Assembly: GCF_030936135.1 (NCBI RefSeq)
Contig: NC_082596.1
Span: 100,401,383 to 100,465,382 of the forward strand
Direction: 5' to 3'
Origin: Gavia stellata
Taxonomy: Eukaryota; Chordata; Aves; Gaviiformes; Gaviidae
Length of the DNA stretch: 64,000 bases
The translations under genes and the position numbers were made by a program. Below, one piece after another: positions 22,970-36,927 of this stretch; the stretch's first letter is position 1, and every line of letters starts with the position of its first letter. A model generated the notes under the pieces. The model did no database searches and was not told the DNA's origin. It saw only the letters and a list, made by a program, of their open reading frames with translations.

Positions 22970-25900
22970 ATTTTTATAACATGACCTAAGTAAGAGTCTT
23001 GTGCTTCTACAGCAAGTCTACATGCCTTTAGTATAGCACATATTTTTCTATACTTTATATACTTGCAGTAAAACTTCTTTTGGGGTGATTTCTGCACTTA
23101 CAAAATGCAAACTGCAGCGGCATATATGTTCTAGGACTGCAAAGTTAATGGATCAGTAGCTCTTCCTACAATCTCCTGATGTATGGAAACTTTTTTTTTT
23201 AAATTTCCTTTGCTTTATTTTCCCTCCTAGCTCAGACTATAATGTTTGTCACATACAGGGGAAGGTTAAATATAAAAAAAAATTATTTTCTGTGGAACAA
23301 AAAACACCTACTAACTTACCAGAATGGAAATGTAAATCTTTCCTAGTTAGCTGAGAACATTGACCATATTATATATATTGCTTGTTGAAAAGGAAGTGTT
23401 TTTTTCACTTGTGGATGGGTTTTTTAATGAAGGGCTATATTATAGGAACATGTGAATCATTGGAATCTTTTCAGTTGGCTACACTTTGCTCATTTGAAAT
23501 ACATGTGCTCTGAATCTAAAATTTGGAAAATTATACAAGAAATTAGTTTCATGTTTTCCCACTACTCCTTCATGATTGTGTTCCTGTGTTATCTTTTTAC
23601 TTGCAAAATGTTATTTATAATCATTTAGTTTAGAAAAACTGAAGACTTTTCTGCAGCCATCATGCAAAACAGGCTGTGCATTGATTTATGTAAGCTGATA
23701 GTCATGTTTTTCTTTCCTTTTTGTAATCGATGAAGATGGGCAGTCCAGTTGCAGCTGAATACTGGTACTGTGCGAATAGCACACTGCTGAACCCTGACAA
23801 AGTTTGCTTGTGTCTAACACTAGCGTAGATATTGGTAAAGAGCTTAAGTAGGAAATTCTTATAGTTCTGCTACTGTTTCTTTGAAGTAAAACTTCAATAA
23901 AAAAATGTATAACTTATAAAATGAATAGTCACTTAATAAGAATGGTAACTATTCTTTTTTAAAATATTAGCTGTATGTGTCCACTTTTTTTTTTTTAAAT
24001 GCAATGGAGCAATAGTAATAGTTATTCAGGATTTGTAGCATTTCTTTAAGCTTGTGTAGTAAGACTTTTTGGCTTGAAACTTTCCAAATGTGAGTAGTAA
24101 CAGGTAGGTAATTCTTCATAGATAAAAGTTGTCTTTGTAGTGCAGCCACTTGAAGAGAAATACTTTTTCCTTACTTTTCTTTCTGAAATCCTGTGTTCTG
24201 AAAAAATAATGGGGTTTTGGTAAGATCTAGCATCAGCTGATTAGTGTTAGCAGCCCTCAGTGAAATGAATTCATTTTCTGCTGAATAGATTATTTGCTTT
24301 ACTAGTTATTTTGCGGTTCCTTTCAGTTACTCATGTCAGACAAGTAACAAAAGGGAAATTATCTTGTCCCTACCACATTCTCACTTAGGATGTAAAGTAA
24401 TTTGTGATTACAGGATTGAAAGAAGCATTCATGGAATCCCTTGTCTCCTTGAGTAGTCTTCCCATCCAGATCAGTAATATTTAGTTAGTAGTTCAAGCTG
24501 TGGATTACTTTAAGCTTGTGGGAGAAACTAGAGAAGACGTCAAGAAATTTTCTAAACCTGTACTATATTCTTTTTTTTTTTTCTTTTTATTTTAAATATT
24601 TTTATGTAGAAGGGTACAGGCTTATACTGGAAGCTACCTAACACTTCCCATTATGGTCTTACCTGTTAATTGCTTGTAGCATGAACTAGTATGGTAACAT
24701 TTCTCAAAGCCTGTGTCTGCCTCAAATGGTGGGTTTTTTGGTTTGGGTTTTTTTGATGTGTTTTTGGGGTTTGTTTGTGTTTTTTAATTTCTGCAAAAAT
24801 AGCCCAAGTAATATGAAAAACAAAGTTTACTGAAAAAATTGATGTTTTTACAGATGTTAATTTTTTGCATAACCCATGGCAGTAAAACAAGGATACAAAT
24901 AAATACAACCAACTCATGTGAGTCAGTACTGTATACAAGAAAGCTTTACTATCTTTCAAGTTCAAGCAGTATGCACTATTGAGTGAAAAAGTGGTTTCAT
25001 AATCAGATTAGATTTTTTCCAAATAACTAATGTCTGCACGTAGGTGTTGATATAAAAGGAATATGAAAGACGTCACTGCCAAAATGTGTAAATTTGCTAA
25101 CACACCAAAGGGAATTCCCAGAACAGGAATTAATAAGGCAGCAACTATGTTTGTAATTTAGACAAGCTTTGGTTTATATCTAAACCTAATGATGAAACTT
25201 TAACTCAAAACTATTTTCAACTTTTTATATGAACATGAAAGCTGAAAATCTTCCAAATTTAGTGATGTCTAAGTATCTTATAAAAAAATTACTCATAAAA
25301 GTAGTAGGCATTATTACAAACGTAGAACAGATTCTAAGCTTAGTTTGAGTTTCCCAAACCCTTGTATTTATAAAGTTATACTGAAAGACAGAAATTGAGG
25401 CCAAGTATTCTGGTTACATGTGAAAAGTGAAGTTTAACAGCTTACTATGGCTTATGTTCTCTTGGGTGACTGAAGGAACTTCTAGCAGAACAGCTGAAAT
25501 ACTGTTTGGAGAAGAGGAATTGCTGAAAGAATGGATAACCAGCAATCGAACACAGGGCAAAGCTGTATCGGCGTGGTCTGGAGCTGGAAACTTTAGAGGA
25601 GCATAGAGCTGGAGTTCTAAGAGTGTTTGGGGGTGAGGACATGATTCTCTGATTAAACAAACAAAAACATCTGTCCAAATTAACAGCCATGGGGAAATAC
25701 CATTTGTAGTGCCTTGTAGATCTTTTCAGGTGGGGTAAAAATGTTTTTTTCTATGCAGTAGGTGATAGTAAGTGCTAGTCAGTAACACAGATAGTAAAAG
25801 CCTAAAGCATAATGTACTGTTGCTGACAGTTAAATGGTCTTTTGGTTCAAATAAAAATCTACAGTATAGCAGGGAACATTGGATTGTCTAATGCTTAAAA

Positions 25901-27093
25901 CATTATAATTTATAGCTAATTATTGAGACTCTCTGTTTTGGTTCCTGTCTAAATACTTTACCTATACCATACAACATCAGGAATTACCTAAGGCTTCCTC
26001 TTGGCTCAGGTACATCTGTCTGCATGCTTTAGTTCATGCGGCCATTTTCCCATGTTACAAAGGTCATGAGGTTTACCTAAGAACAAAATGTGTTGTTCTG
26101 AAGCCTGAATGTGGTGTCATAATATTGGCTTCTGTCTTGTTATCATGCACTGCTATATTTATACAGTTAAATACCAAAACAATTTCATTGACACTTCTTG
26201 ACTGGAAGAGGAAAACAGTGGAACTTTCTGAGGTGGCTGTGTTGGGCTTATTAGATGCTCTTTTCTAATTTATAATTAAGTCTGACTTAAGGGTCAGACT
26301 TAATTAATTTTGACAGGGATTTTAACTAGGGATCCTGACACTTAAGATAGCAGCACCAATTTGTATTAATATTTAAGTTGATTGAGGTTCTATCTTTGGT
26401 TTTCAGTAGTCAGACTTTGAGAAGTGAGAAATGTAATACAACATTGGAACACTTCCTAAATAATAAATTGATGGAAAATAACCTGAAGTTCTGTTACCTT
26501 AAAATGAAGATGTTATTTTCCTCACCTTTACGAAATCACCCTGGAAATTAATTTGCCAGACATACGATCAGATTCTGTGTGTATTATTTGCTGGAAAACA
26601 AACTTTCTGCAAATCTGTAAGTTTGGAAATTATTAATTGATAGCATAAAATACTCAGTATTGTCTCTACAGATCACTCATATGCATAATTATGTTGACTT
26701 TTGGAAACTGTTTGCTTTTTGAGAATGACTTTTGACTTAACCAATACAAATCCATGCCAAGATGTCTATGCATCTTGAAAAACTTTGTATTTTAAATTTT
26801 TTCATGACTGCCAGAGGCATATTTAACAAGAGAGATTATTTCATCTACCTATATGGACCTCTGTGCTTTCTAGCTGTGCTACAGCTACAACCACAGTTAG
26901 GGCATAATATTTTTTTGTATAGTGTCTTGATCTCATTAGTTTTTCCTCCTGTGTGTTATGCTCAGCTGAATAAAGCAGAGAAGTTAATAGCACTGGATAT
27001 GAAGAGGATGTGGTAGGAGTGGAGAGCATTGTGGCAAGAAGGCACAACGTAGGGCAAACCTGAAGGGTACTTGCAGAGCTACAGTGAGAAAGT

Positions 27094-27576
27094 CATAGAA
27101 TCATAGAACCCTTTGGCTTGGAAAAGACCTTTAAGATCATTGAATCCAACCATAAACATAACGCTGCCAAGTCCACCACTAAACCATGTCCCTAAGTGCC
27201 ACATCTACATGTCTTTTAAATACCTCCAGGGGTGGTGCCTCAACCATCCTGGGCAGCCTGTTCCAATGCTTGATAACCCTTTTGGTGAAGAAATTTTTCC
27301 TAATACCAAATCTAAACCTCCCCTGGCACAACTTGAGGCCGTTTCCTTTCATCCTATTGCTTGTCACTTGGGAGAAGAGACCAACGGCCACCTCGCTACA
27401 ACCTCCTTTCAGGTAATTGTAGAGGGTGATAAGGTCTCCCCTCAGCTTCCTTTTCTCCAGGCTGAACAACCCCAGTTCTCTCAGCCGCTCCTCGTAAGTT
27501 TTGTGCTCTAGACCCTTCACCAGCTTCGTTGCTCTTCTTTGGACACCAGCCCAAAACTGAACAGAGTATTCAAGGT
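27094..27576 (-). mobile_element. CR1 LINE 3' fragment, antisense in intron 4
   Basis: The left edge is the CR1 3' terminus in reverse complement, with two tandem copies of the terminal octamer (CATAGAATCATAGAA, 27094-27108). Minus-strand translation gives the conserved ORF2 C-terminus ([17 protein letters not shown], then [20 protein letters not shown]) almost uninterrupted. The 5' end is truncated near 27576. A gap of about 30 bases relative to other CR1 copies is apparent around 27545-27550. The long intact frame suggests a fairly young insertion. Confidence 0.95.
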
Positions 27577-30500
27577 GTCATCTTTCTGTGCTGAGAAACC
27601 GAATCTTTTGGTGGCTGGAGCTAGGTGGTGGTGTCCTGCATGGGAGCCTGGGTCCTCAAGAGACCGCTAGTGATATTCTGCTAAGCAAAAGGCTGTACCA
27701 TGGCAGCACGTGTTACTAGACAGAGGAGAAGGCTTGGATGAAGGAAGCCTTTTAGTACCCTAGCTCCAGGGATGGTGTCTGTTGCAGATTGGGTCTTGCA
27801 GTTGGATGTAAGCATGGGAGAATCTGTCTTTGGTTGGGATTTCTCTCTCTTACTGTTCTGTGATGCCTAACAAGATTGAAGTGCTCGTGGAGGATTATCC
27901 CAGAGATACAGCATTCATAGGTCTCTCCTGCATGGGTTCTTTAACTTCTAACAAGAAACAAGTTTACGCTGCGCCATACACTTTCTTTGAAAGATCTGTA
28001 TCCTCGGGCACGCATTCATTAAGAATCACACTTTGTTATTTTTACTGTTCACACAGCTATTTGTCTGGTAGGAATAGGAATATTGGTTTCAAGATTATGA
28101 CCGTCTCACACACACAAACATATCCACTCAGCAGCCGTCAGTGTTAATGATCTGGAAGTGCTGCTGAGAACAGTTGGGTTTTAATTTGTTTTCTAAGAAG
28201 GAGAGCTGCAGTGCCCAATGTGGGCGCTGAGCTTCTACAGCGGAGTTTTCCAAATCATTACCAGGGTGGGAGAGTGAAAACACTATTCAAGTCCTTGATG
28301 TCTTTTAGTTGGTATATCTTGTTGTTCTTACTTGCTTGCTCTAGCATATCTTAATTTTATTTTTCTGTTTTCTAAAGTGTTTATTCATATCTGCAACTTT
28401 TTCCTTTGTTAAAGGTGTAAATTGCGATTATATGGAGTTATGTATTTCCAACATAAATTGTGCTCTGTAAAAGTAGTTACTATTTCAGTAGAATGCTGCT
28501 TGCATTTATATATTTAAAGAATAAGCGCTTACAGCAATTGCTTCTCAGTACTCAACTGTTTAAATTTTCATTTAGGCATAGATTAGGCAATGTACCTAGC
28601 CTGGCTGCTAATAGCCCTTTATTTCAAAATGTCACGTCTCGTGTGCCGGAACAAGCTAAAGACTGAGCAGGGGAAGGCAAGAGGTTTTTTGGGAGAAGAA
28701 AGGAGTTAGACCACAGATTTTTGATAAACTAAACTTAGCTATGTCATGTTCTAGAAATGTCTTCAGTTGTTTTACCATGTAAATCGTTTTATATCCTTGG
28801 GTAGAAATGGTGCAGTGGAAAATAGAAATAGCAAATAGCTATTCATGTTCCTTGCAAGCGATTCGTGTTGTGAGGAGCACAGGTTACTCTAGCTGAAGTG
28901 TGGTTTGGGTAGGTGCTGTGTAATCCTGTCAGCCTGCGATGCACTGACAGTTTCAAAGCCCGTTGCATATGAAGTAGCGTACGGGTCAAACTGGTAGTGT
29001 ACACTATTCTGTTTTGTTCGTAGCTGATATTGCATCGTTGCAAACAAAATGGATCTTGGCATAAGGTTGTTACAATGTATGTAAAATGCACAGGGCAAAA
29101 ATGGTGTATTTAACCCAGGACGTGTGCTCTTGAAGAACAACACACAGAATGTTGAAGAGTACATAAATGGGTTCCCATTGCCTTTAGTTGACAAAAATGC
29201 CAGATGTCTATTGAAGCTGTGTGATAGTATTTACTCCTACACAGAAGTACTGTACATAAAAAATAATCATTGCCAATATACTAAAAAGGAGAGAAAAAGA
29301 AAATAAAAGAAGGGTGAATTCTCTCTTTTGCTGAGAGATGGAGCAAATATAAGAACTACTGCCTAGATTTATTGTGACTTCAGCATTTACAATATAAGGA
29401 GGCCAGACTGTTAATACTGCATGCAAGCAATCCTCAGAAGTATGGCTCATTTTGGCATATGTATTGGATGTGTGTATGATCTCTCTTACTAGATAGCTAG
29501 ATTTATTGGGTTTTTTGTTGGCTTTCTATTTTTTTCCAAGATAAGAGAGTGAAAGGAATCAGACTTACCAGAAGCCAAACAGTATGAAAGTATAAGGGGA
29601 AAAATAACTTATTTGTAAAGGAAGACATTAATCACAGTGAGAGCTAGCTGGCTAAAGCAGAAACACAAACTGCCGGTTTAAAAACATTGAATATCCATGT
29701 TGTTATATTCTATTTCACTCTTTCCTTTTTTTGTTAGAGGCTTTTCATCAACACTAGTATCTGATGACTGTGCTGAAAATAAGCATTGTGGTAAAATAGA
29801 AATGTGGTTTGCTTCTAGTTTTAAAAATGTATTCAAGAATGTAAAAAATACTTCTGTCTCAACAAATGAGACCTTCAAGGGGAAAGTAGCAAATGTCAAG
29901 AAAAGAGGAGCAATATGTTGGAGACTTGGCTGACTATATAATTTATACATGTTTTATTAACCATCATAATTTGTTGTGAAACATAGAAGCATTCTATTTA
30001 CACATATTTGACATAAAACCTCAAACGTTGTCTTGACTGTTGAAGTGGATCCTTTAAGCTCTAGTCATGCATATATACCTAAATAATGGACATACACAAC
30101 TCTCTAAAATTTTATTTTGTCTAGCACTCACAAATATGAAATATAATGGGCCTAGTATTTTCCTCATAAATCAGCTACGGTAATGCTCCCGGTGCATTTT
30201 TAGTCTGTATCATATATAACACAGACCTGCCTGTGCTTGCTGTACTAGATGCAGATTCTTGGTTCAAGACCACTAAATCGAAAATTATATGCATTTTATT
30301 TAAATTATTTCTCTTTTGGTTACTTTCAGACTCCCTGAGTCTATTTGTGTCAGTAGGCAGCTTCTTTCTGCGTGAACACAAGAAAAGAAAAACAAAAGAA
30401 AAAAAAAAAGCAGTGTCCATTTACCGGGGTGGGGGGGTGTTAATTTTTTTTTTTATAACTAAGGAGCTAAAAACACTGAATACCATGTTCCCAAAATCAG

Positions 30501-30939
30501 AGGTTCATTTAAAAAGAAAATCTTTGTGAGATAATACAGATTTATATCAGCTGCTTACAGGACTTCTAACATTGTCACTTGTCAGAGGAGCAAATAATGC
30601 AACAAGTATGATCTTTAGAAACTAACAGCAGCAAACTAGAAACTGTAAACTGTCTTTCCATTTATTTTATTTAATTATTTTCCACCAGACTGTAGCATAG
30701 AAAAACCTATTGTTGCTAATGCTATCACATTAATAATATCATAGTCATTTTATAATTTGTTTTGGATTGACTATACTTTATAAAAATAATTTTTTCTATT
30801 TAGTTTCACCTTTTCATACGTTTTCTTGCTAGTTTCACTTTCCTTTACTGAAGTAAAAGCCCAGTTTCTCTGATACTCATTAAACCCTCTGTTTTAATCT
30901 GGAAATGATTGTTAAAACTTCTCATTTTCCTCCTCTCAG

Positions 30940-31119
30940 CTTCAGGCAGACAAGCTGATGGCTTGCGAAGAGAAGCGCAGAGCCCACTGGGAGGAATTCC
31001 TGAAAGAACAGCAAAAGAAACGAGCAGAGGTGGATGAAGAGCACAGGAAAGCTATGGAGCGCCTCAAAGAGCAGTATTCTGAGATGGAGAAGGAACTGGC
31101 CAAATATGTTTCTTTTTAA
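30940..31119 (+). CDS. BLOC1S5: BLOC1S5 coding exon 5 (terminal)
   Basis: Residues 129-187 and the TAA stop at 31117-31119. It begins LQADKLMACEEKRRAHWEEF, then carries the most conserved part of the protein, KRAEVDEEHRKAMERLKEQY, and ends MEKELAKYVSF (human MEKDLAKFSTF, from memory). Strongly charged and helical, consistent with the C-terminal coiled coil that packs in BLOC-1. Phase 0 at the acceptor CTCAG. Confidence 0.97.
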   Translation, partial: LQADKLMACEEKRRAHWEEFLKEQQKKRAEVDEEHRKAMERLKEQYSEMEKELAKYVSF

Positions 31120-33010
31120 GACCTTTCTTTTTTAATAATGCTGGGCTTGTGCCAATACTCAGTTGCTTCTGACTTAAATTGAGATTCTTTTGGAAAGCTG
31201 AAACACGTAAGAAAAAAGGAAAATTTCCGCTACAGGTTTGGTATGGGAAGAAAAGGTTTGCATACTTTCAACTTAAGTGCCTATCTCTGCTTGTTTTGTT
31301 CAGGGCAGGTAGAATGCCAGTATTTCTTCATTTGTTGGAACGTGGAACTGGAAATTACATTGTGTGACTACATCAGCTCAGGGAGTTGCAAACTGGAATT
31401 CTCTCCCATCTGCAGAGAGTATCATATCATTTTGGAAAACGGAGACTAATGTAATGCTAACTATCCCAGTGTGCAGCCACAGCCCTTTCCCAAAAAGTAG
31501 GTGTAATAGGTTCCAGCCATAGTTAGCTGAGAATTCACTGTGAAAACCATAAATCCCATTCATAGATTTCAGGAAAACCAACTTGTTTTACGGAATACTT
31601 TACTTTGAAGCTTTAGCAATGAAAGATCTCAACAGTTGTAATTCCAACTTCCAGGTTGTATGTTCAGTATTATGAAGTAGAGCTGAGATTTAAATGTATT
31701 TTGCTAACATAAAAATGGCTAAGTGAGCTTGGACAACAATTTCTTTTCTCAGGCCTCTCTTTTTAAGCTTTACTATTCTAAGCAAAGCCAAAACAAGCTC
31801 GGAAGTAATCATGAAAAGCATATCGGTCTTTGTATTAGCTTTGTAGCTTGTACAGTATTTACTTTCAATATTTGACATGCTGTTGGTTTACTTAGGATAA
31901 GCTTGTCAGAATTTTATAAAGCAATTGAGGAAAGATTTTTGTTTCTTTATCAGCATAACAAATGAGCGGATTAGTGGTAAAACGTCTGTAGTACAGATCT
32001 GCTTTTTTACTAACTGTTACTCTTACAGGGTACATGAAGCTCCTGTATTGCTATCTCTTATTTAAAACTTGCAGTTAACAGCAGTGTAACTGAAGAAGTT
32101 AACTTAATCAGTTCATTAACCAAGCAAAATGAGACATAGTACCTTAATGAAATTTGCTGCAAGCTAACCGTTAGTACAGGAAATATCTTTCCATAATTTA
32201 GCTGGTGTCCAATATAGAATGGAAACAGGTAAAAATAAACAGAATTTACCCTTTACCTGTGTTGCAACAGTAATATGCCAACAATGGTTGCTTGTGTAAG
32301 TTTATGGCTTGGTGTCAAAGCTCCGTTCCTGGCAGCATGTTGATAGTGTGATTAAAGTTAGTAGAGGAGATGGAATAAGTATTTGAGATTTCTTTCAATA
32401 ACACTGAATTCCTGCCAAGCTGCTCTGCCCAACAGCTACTGTAGGCCCAACAGCTTCATCAATCATCATCGTGTATCTGGACTGAAAAGAGGACTTGCCA
32501 ACACTGGGGCACACTGGAATGTTGTTAATTCTCTGTTGTGGATGGAAAAAACGTAGATGTCTCAGAAGTATCCCACACATGAAAAATAGGAAAGCCTCTT
32601 TTAGAACAACCCCTATTTGAATAGAAGGTGACCTCTGTAATATTTTTCAGCTTATGTACCCACGATGAATATTGTAACTAAGCTCAGACTTTCATTTAAA
32701 AAGAAAAAGTTAGTTCTTGCCTGTCTTTAGGATTGTTTTGAGCACAGACTGAAAATGGCTTCTCTCTTACCAGATTATTTGATGTATATGTGCTCGAAGC
32801 CCAAGTATCTTTATAACAGAATGCATTTAACTGCATACTGAACTCATTTTTTTATTTTTGCACTGGTAATTTTTATTAAAATTTAGATATCTAATTAACT
32901 GTGCACTGGAGCTGTAGATTTTAGTATTCCATCAATTTGAGGGCTCTTAAGCAATGATACAAGTGTTGCAAGTTGGATATTCACTGGAAAATAAAGCGGT
33001 ATTTCCAAAA
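31120..33010 (+). other. BLOC1S5: BLOC1S5 3' UTR (probable extent)
   Basis: Sequence after the stop codon up to the best polyadenylation context, an AATAAA at 32990-32995 followed by a GT-rich stretch near 33015-33030. An earlier AATAAA at 32234-32239 could give a shorter UTR. The short open frames inside are not credible genes. The end is inferred. Confidence 0.55.
32990..32995 (+). terminator. BLOC1S5: Candidate BLOC1S5 poly(A) signal AATAAA
   Basis: A canonical hexamer with a GU-rich element (GGGATGTGTGCCTCTG) about 20-35 bases downstream. An alternative hexamer lies at 32234. Confidence 0.6.
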
Positions 33011-36000
33011 TCTTCTGGGATGTGTGCCTCTGATTCTTTGGAAAGCTTCTAAATACTAACACTGAGAATGTGTTCCTCTTTTAGAATGATACAGGTTTAT
33101 TATGCTGAAGATCATTTGAAAACGCTTTTCTTCATAGGGTATATCTGCCTGTTGGCCCATTCTCATTCATTGTGGGGACTACCTGAAAACTCTGTTGCTG
33201 AATTATTTTATTCAGTAACTTTCACTTTTTTTATGTGATATGCTGTAGATTTTGAGGTACTTGGAAATGCTTAATTGTCTTTGAAGTAACTTGCCAACAT
33301 TTACAGGAAAACCTACTTTTTCTATCCAAATGCTTAAAAAAAAAAAAACACCCCAAACAAGCCTGATGTGTCTAGTATTATCTCAAAACAGAACACATTT
33401 GACAGATTAAAAAAAGTACTATCATCAGCAGTTTTTTATCTGCTATGGTCTGTCTGGACACAATAGTGCTCCACAGAGGGACTTTCTTTGTAAGATTGGA
33501 ATTGTTATTCAATTGTCCCTACCATTTGGGAGAAATAGAAAAACAAACAGTTTAAAAGTTGTTTTTATGTCATTGGTGCATGAAGGAAGTGTGTTCTACC
33601 TTACACTTGGAATATTTACACGACTGAATTTCATAGTTCTAAAAATCTTGAGAATTTCTTTAATCCCTGTTAAACTCAATAGAAGTTTGCACTGGATTCC
33701 AATAGGAGCTGGAAAGGGTCCTCAACACTTAAGTTACTTAACTTCTAGTATGGCAGGTGAGTTTTGCAATCCGTCTTTGTACCAGACTATGCATATAACT
33801 TTTTGCTTAACTATTAGCGTTGTTTATCATACTGAACTGTAGGTTTAACTGTTCTTCTTTTAACTGGAAGTTGGGTTTGGATGTCGTGTAATCACAGGAA
33901 TGTTTTCTTAGTCTTTCTATTCTAATGAATGCCTAGCAAGAAACTGGTATCTTCCTTGGAACTGCTGTATGAAATCTGCTGCTGCTGTGTTTAGGAGTAA
34001 TAACAAACTGAGGAACTGAAGAAACACTTAAGGGTTTGTTTTGTTTTGAACTGCCTTGATTTAACAATGGACCTATGTGCTGTTCTTGGAATGTTTTATG
34101 TCTAAGGCCTATCACATTTTTTTAATCTTGGGGAAGAGGGAGAAAGCTGATTTACTTGCTCTTAGTCTGCTTCTTTCTGTGCTAACACTAGGTAATACTT
34201 TTTATAGAAAAATTCCATCATTACAGCTGGAATGCTCCATCTTCTCTGATACTTTAATTCATAGCTTGTTAAATCTTTCTTCAAAAACTGTGGAGTTTTT
34301 CTCAGCAGTCAAGTAGCAAATACATGGCATGATCAGTCAGTGAGTTGAATCATACATAGTTCACTCCTGAGCTGAAAAGCTTCCTGTGTCTCGGGGCTGT
34401 GGACACTGAGATTTGCAAACGTTCCCCAGTAGATGTCAGGGCAAGCCTGAGAAGGAAGGTTAGAAAGCCTGTTTTGTTATGAGGTGTAGAATGTAAATGC
34501 TTGTGTTCGGTTGTAATACAGTATATTGTATACGTACAAGACACTTTGTGGATGAAAGCACATGCTTTCAAATAAAAAATGACTACTTATCAGCACCAAT
34601 TTGCTCCATTAGTCCTCAAAAAAGCTTATAACAGGTCACTCTTAAAATTATTTATGTAAGGTGTGCTGATCTGAACAATGTTGTCTGCAATACTTATGGG
34701 TTCTCATTAATATGTATTATCACTTGAAGTTAGACTCAGTGTCAGAGATGAAAACCTTCCAGAGCTGCATTTTTATACTGCTGTCCAGTTTAGCGGATCA
34801 AGTTTTCTGAAGCTTTGAGGCAAAAGTTGATGCTTATGGATAGAGATCGTCCCATAATAAAAAAATGGGGACTTCTGCAAAGAATTTTGTGAACGAAATT
34901 ATCATACCACACACTTTGAAACAGGCCAATTATGTTGTTTATAATTAAATTAACTTCTCAAAGTAGTAAAGATACAGTATGCTCAGTGCTGTTGGTCTAG
35001 TTCATCTGTGTGTCGAGATACAGCAGAATCTGCAGGAAGTTGGGTGTGCAGCTGCTGTAGTAGGATTTTAATGAGTAACACAACTTTCATAAACAGTTCA
35101 GTTGTAAGATTATTCAGAAATTCCGAATAACACGGACATTTAAAAGAGAAGAGAGAAGTAAAAAAGGCTTAAATCTATTTTGGTGCAATTAATAAAGGGA
35201 GTTTTAGAAAATATTTATTTCAACCCTTAGAAATACAGTATTCTCAATCTATGTACCTTCCAGTTCTGAAGAGTATACAGTATTATGTGCAATACCTTTG
35301 CAGTTTTATAGGTGGTAGTTTTATACATAGTAATGAGCACAGTAGAAACAAATTTATTGAAGACAATGGTGAGCATTATAAAGAAAAAAGGCTTTCAGAA
35401 GTCCTGCTAGGGCTTAAAGCTGTAGCTTTGGAAATCCAGGGCTCAGATTTGTGCTTCCTAACTAGGAATCTAGCAGAGATATCCACCTAGCTTTGATTGC
35501 CTTCTTAAATGCTTTATCTGGGCCAAATCAGAACCTGGATGGTTCAGATTTTTATTTAATGTAATTTTATAGACGGTGAAGAAAAAGCTGACCCTTTCAA
35601 TATGAACTTTCAAGATAGATAGTTGCACTGAAGGATGGATAATGCTGTATTTTAAAACTGTAATTTAAAACAAAACCTTACGTTTCCTCAGTCTTCTCCA
35701 CTAATGACTCACTGGGTGGACACAAGGAGACCTGCAACTGAGGATCATTGGTTTTTTAACAGACATTGCATTTAACTTGACGTAATGGAAGTTGGCGACA
35801 GCCGAAGCACTATTTATGGCTTTTGCTTGTTACTCATTACTAACATTTTAAGATGGACATAATCTATAAATTTATCCAGCATTTCATGACATATGGTCCC
35901 TATATTCTGGAGAAAAATAACCTTTGTTCTTGCCATAGCAAGCACTGCAGGACCTGCGTAAGCATTTTTAGGTGTCTTTTGAGTTAATTGTAGAACAAAT

Positions 36001-36840
36001 TTGCAAGCTTGCTTTGCTAAGTTTGTAGGGTGAGACCTCGCCAGTGCTCTCCTAAGCTAAGATATACAAAAATGCCTCATGCTGTAATGTGTTCTAGAAT
36101 ATCCACAGCACTTTTCAGGAGCTGTAGCTTTGGAAAAGTTAGTTCCGGATTGCTTGAGGTCATAGGAAGTCCTTTATGAGTGGACCCAAGTTTGTCCTTT
36201 CCAGATGTTTTAGCCCTCATTAAATAAATTCCGGTTCCTGAAAATCCCCTCTCCAGATGGCTCTAAATCTGTTCCAATATTTACTATATCACCTAGAAAG
36301 CTTCGAAGCTGAATTACATTAATAGGAAAGACTGTGCATCCCTCCAGTGTACTGATCTGAAAGAAAATTGAGCATAATTTAGGAAATTTAATATTTACTA
36401 AACGATGTTGAAAATTGTAATGTAGAATTACAGTAGTACAGCTGGTTAGCAGTTTGGTTTCAAACAACTAATTAGCATTTGGAATTCTAAGGAGGAATTA
36501 TTCTTTAAACTATCAAGGTCTAAATGGTTCAAAAAATTCTTCAGAATAGGCAGCCAGCAATATGTCGCGACAGTGGAAAGGTTTTCTGGAATCAAGAAAC
36601 ACTCAGAGGTAGTAGGACTTTGATATTTGTGTCCTGAGCAAGTTCAGAGGCGCTCGTTCTATTAGGCAAATGTGTTGAATTCATTGTCTGGAATGCCCTG
36701 AGCACAGAATACAAATGCTGCACAGATACCCGGTGTAGGACAGTACCTTTCTCTCATTTTGTGTAAGGCTTTTTGTGTATCCATGTATCCAGGAGAAGTG
36801 GGCATAAACACAGGCTGCTATTTCTGGTTGTAAAAAAACC
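33011..36840. other. Intergenic desert, 33.0-36.8 kb
   Basis: AT-rich sequence with no recognisable exon, RNA gene or named repeat. Part could still be transcribed as a longer BLOC1S5 3' UTR or read-through, which sequence alone cannot show. Confidence 0.5.
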
Positions 36841-36841
36841 C

Positions 36842-36927
36842 ATATATATATATCCATATATATATCTCTTCATATATATACACACACACGTATACATATA
36901 TATAAATATATATATAAAAATATATGT
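36842..36927. repeat. Interrupted (TA)n/(CA)n microsatellite
   Basis: About 85 bases of alternating TA interrupted by CA and short unique bases, such as (CA)5 around 36880-36890. Likely length-variable. Confidence 0.9.

Larger units (their letters stand above)
22947..30939 (+). other. BLOC1S5: BLOC1S5 intron 4
   Basis: The largest intron (8.0 kb), AT-rich, GT-AG. It carries a (GGAT)n stretch at its 5' end and a short antisense CR1 at 27094-27576. The acceptor is preceded by a clear pyrimidine tract (30915-30939). Nothing else was recognised. Confidence 0.9.
14733..31119 (+). other. BLOC1S5: BLOC1S5 gene (coding span, five exons)
   Basis: Complete coding region of BLOC-1 subunit 5 (muted), a small coiled-coil protein of the cytosolic BLOC-1 complex. 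BLOC-1 sorts cargo from endosomes to lysosome-related organelles such as melanosomes and platelet dense granules. Exons are 14733-14844, 16099-16181, 18416-18545, 22888-22946 and 30940-31119. All four introns are GT-AG, and phases (1, 0, 1, 0) join without a break into 564 nt, giving 187 residues plus stop. This equals the human length I recall. The most conserved blocks are LLDHRPVIQGE, RYFVKEFEEKRGLRE, VLENLKN and KRAEVDEEHRKAMERLKEQY. The N-terminal 35 residues are low-complexity and divergent. EEF1E1 lies 8.4 kb upstream on the same strand, as in human. Intron 3 carries a long CR1 and intron 4 a short one. Confidence 0.97.
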
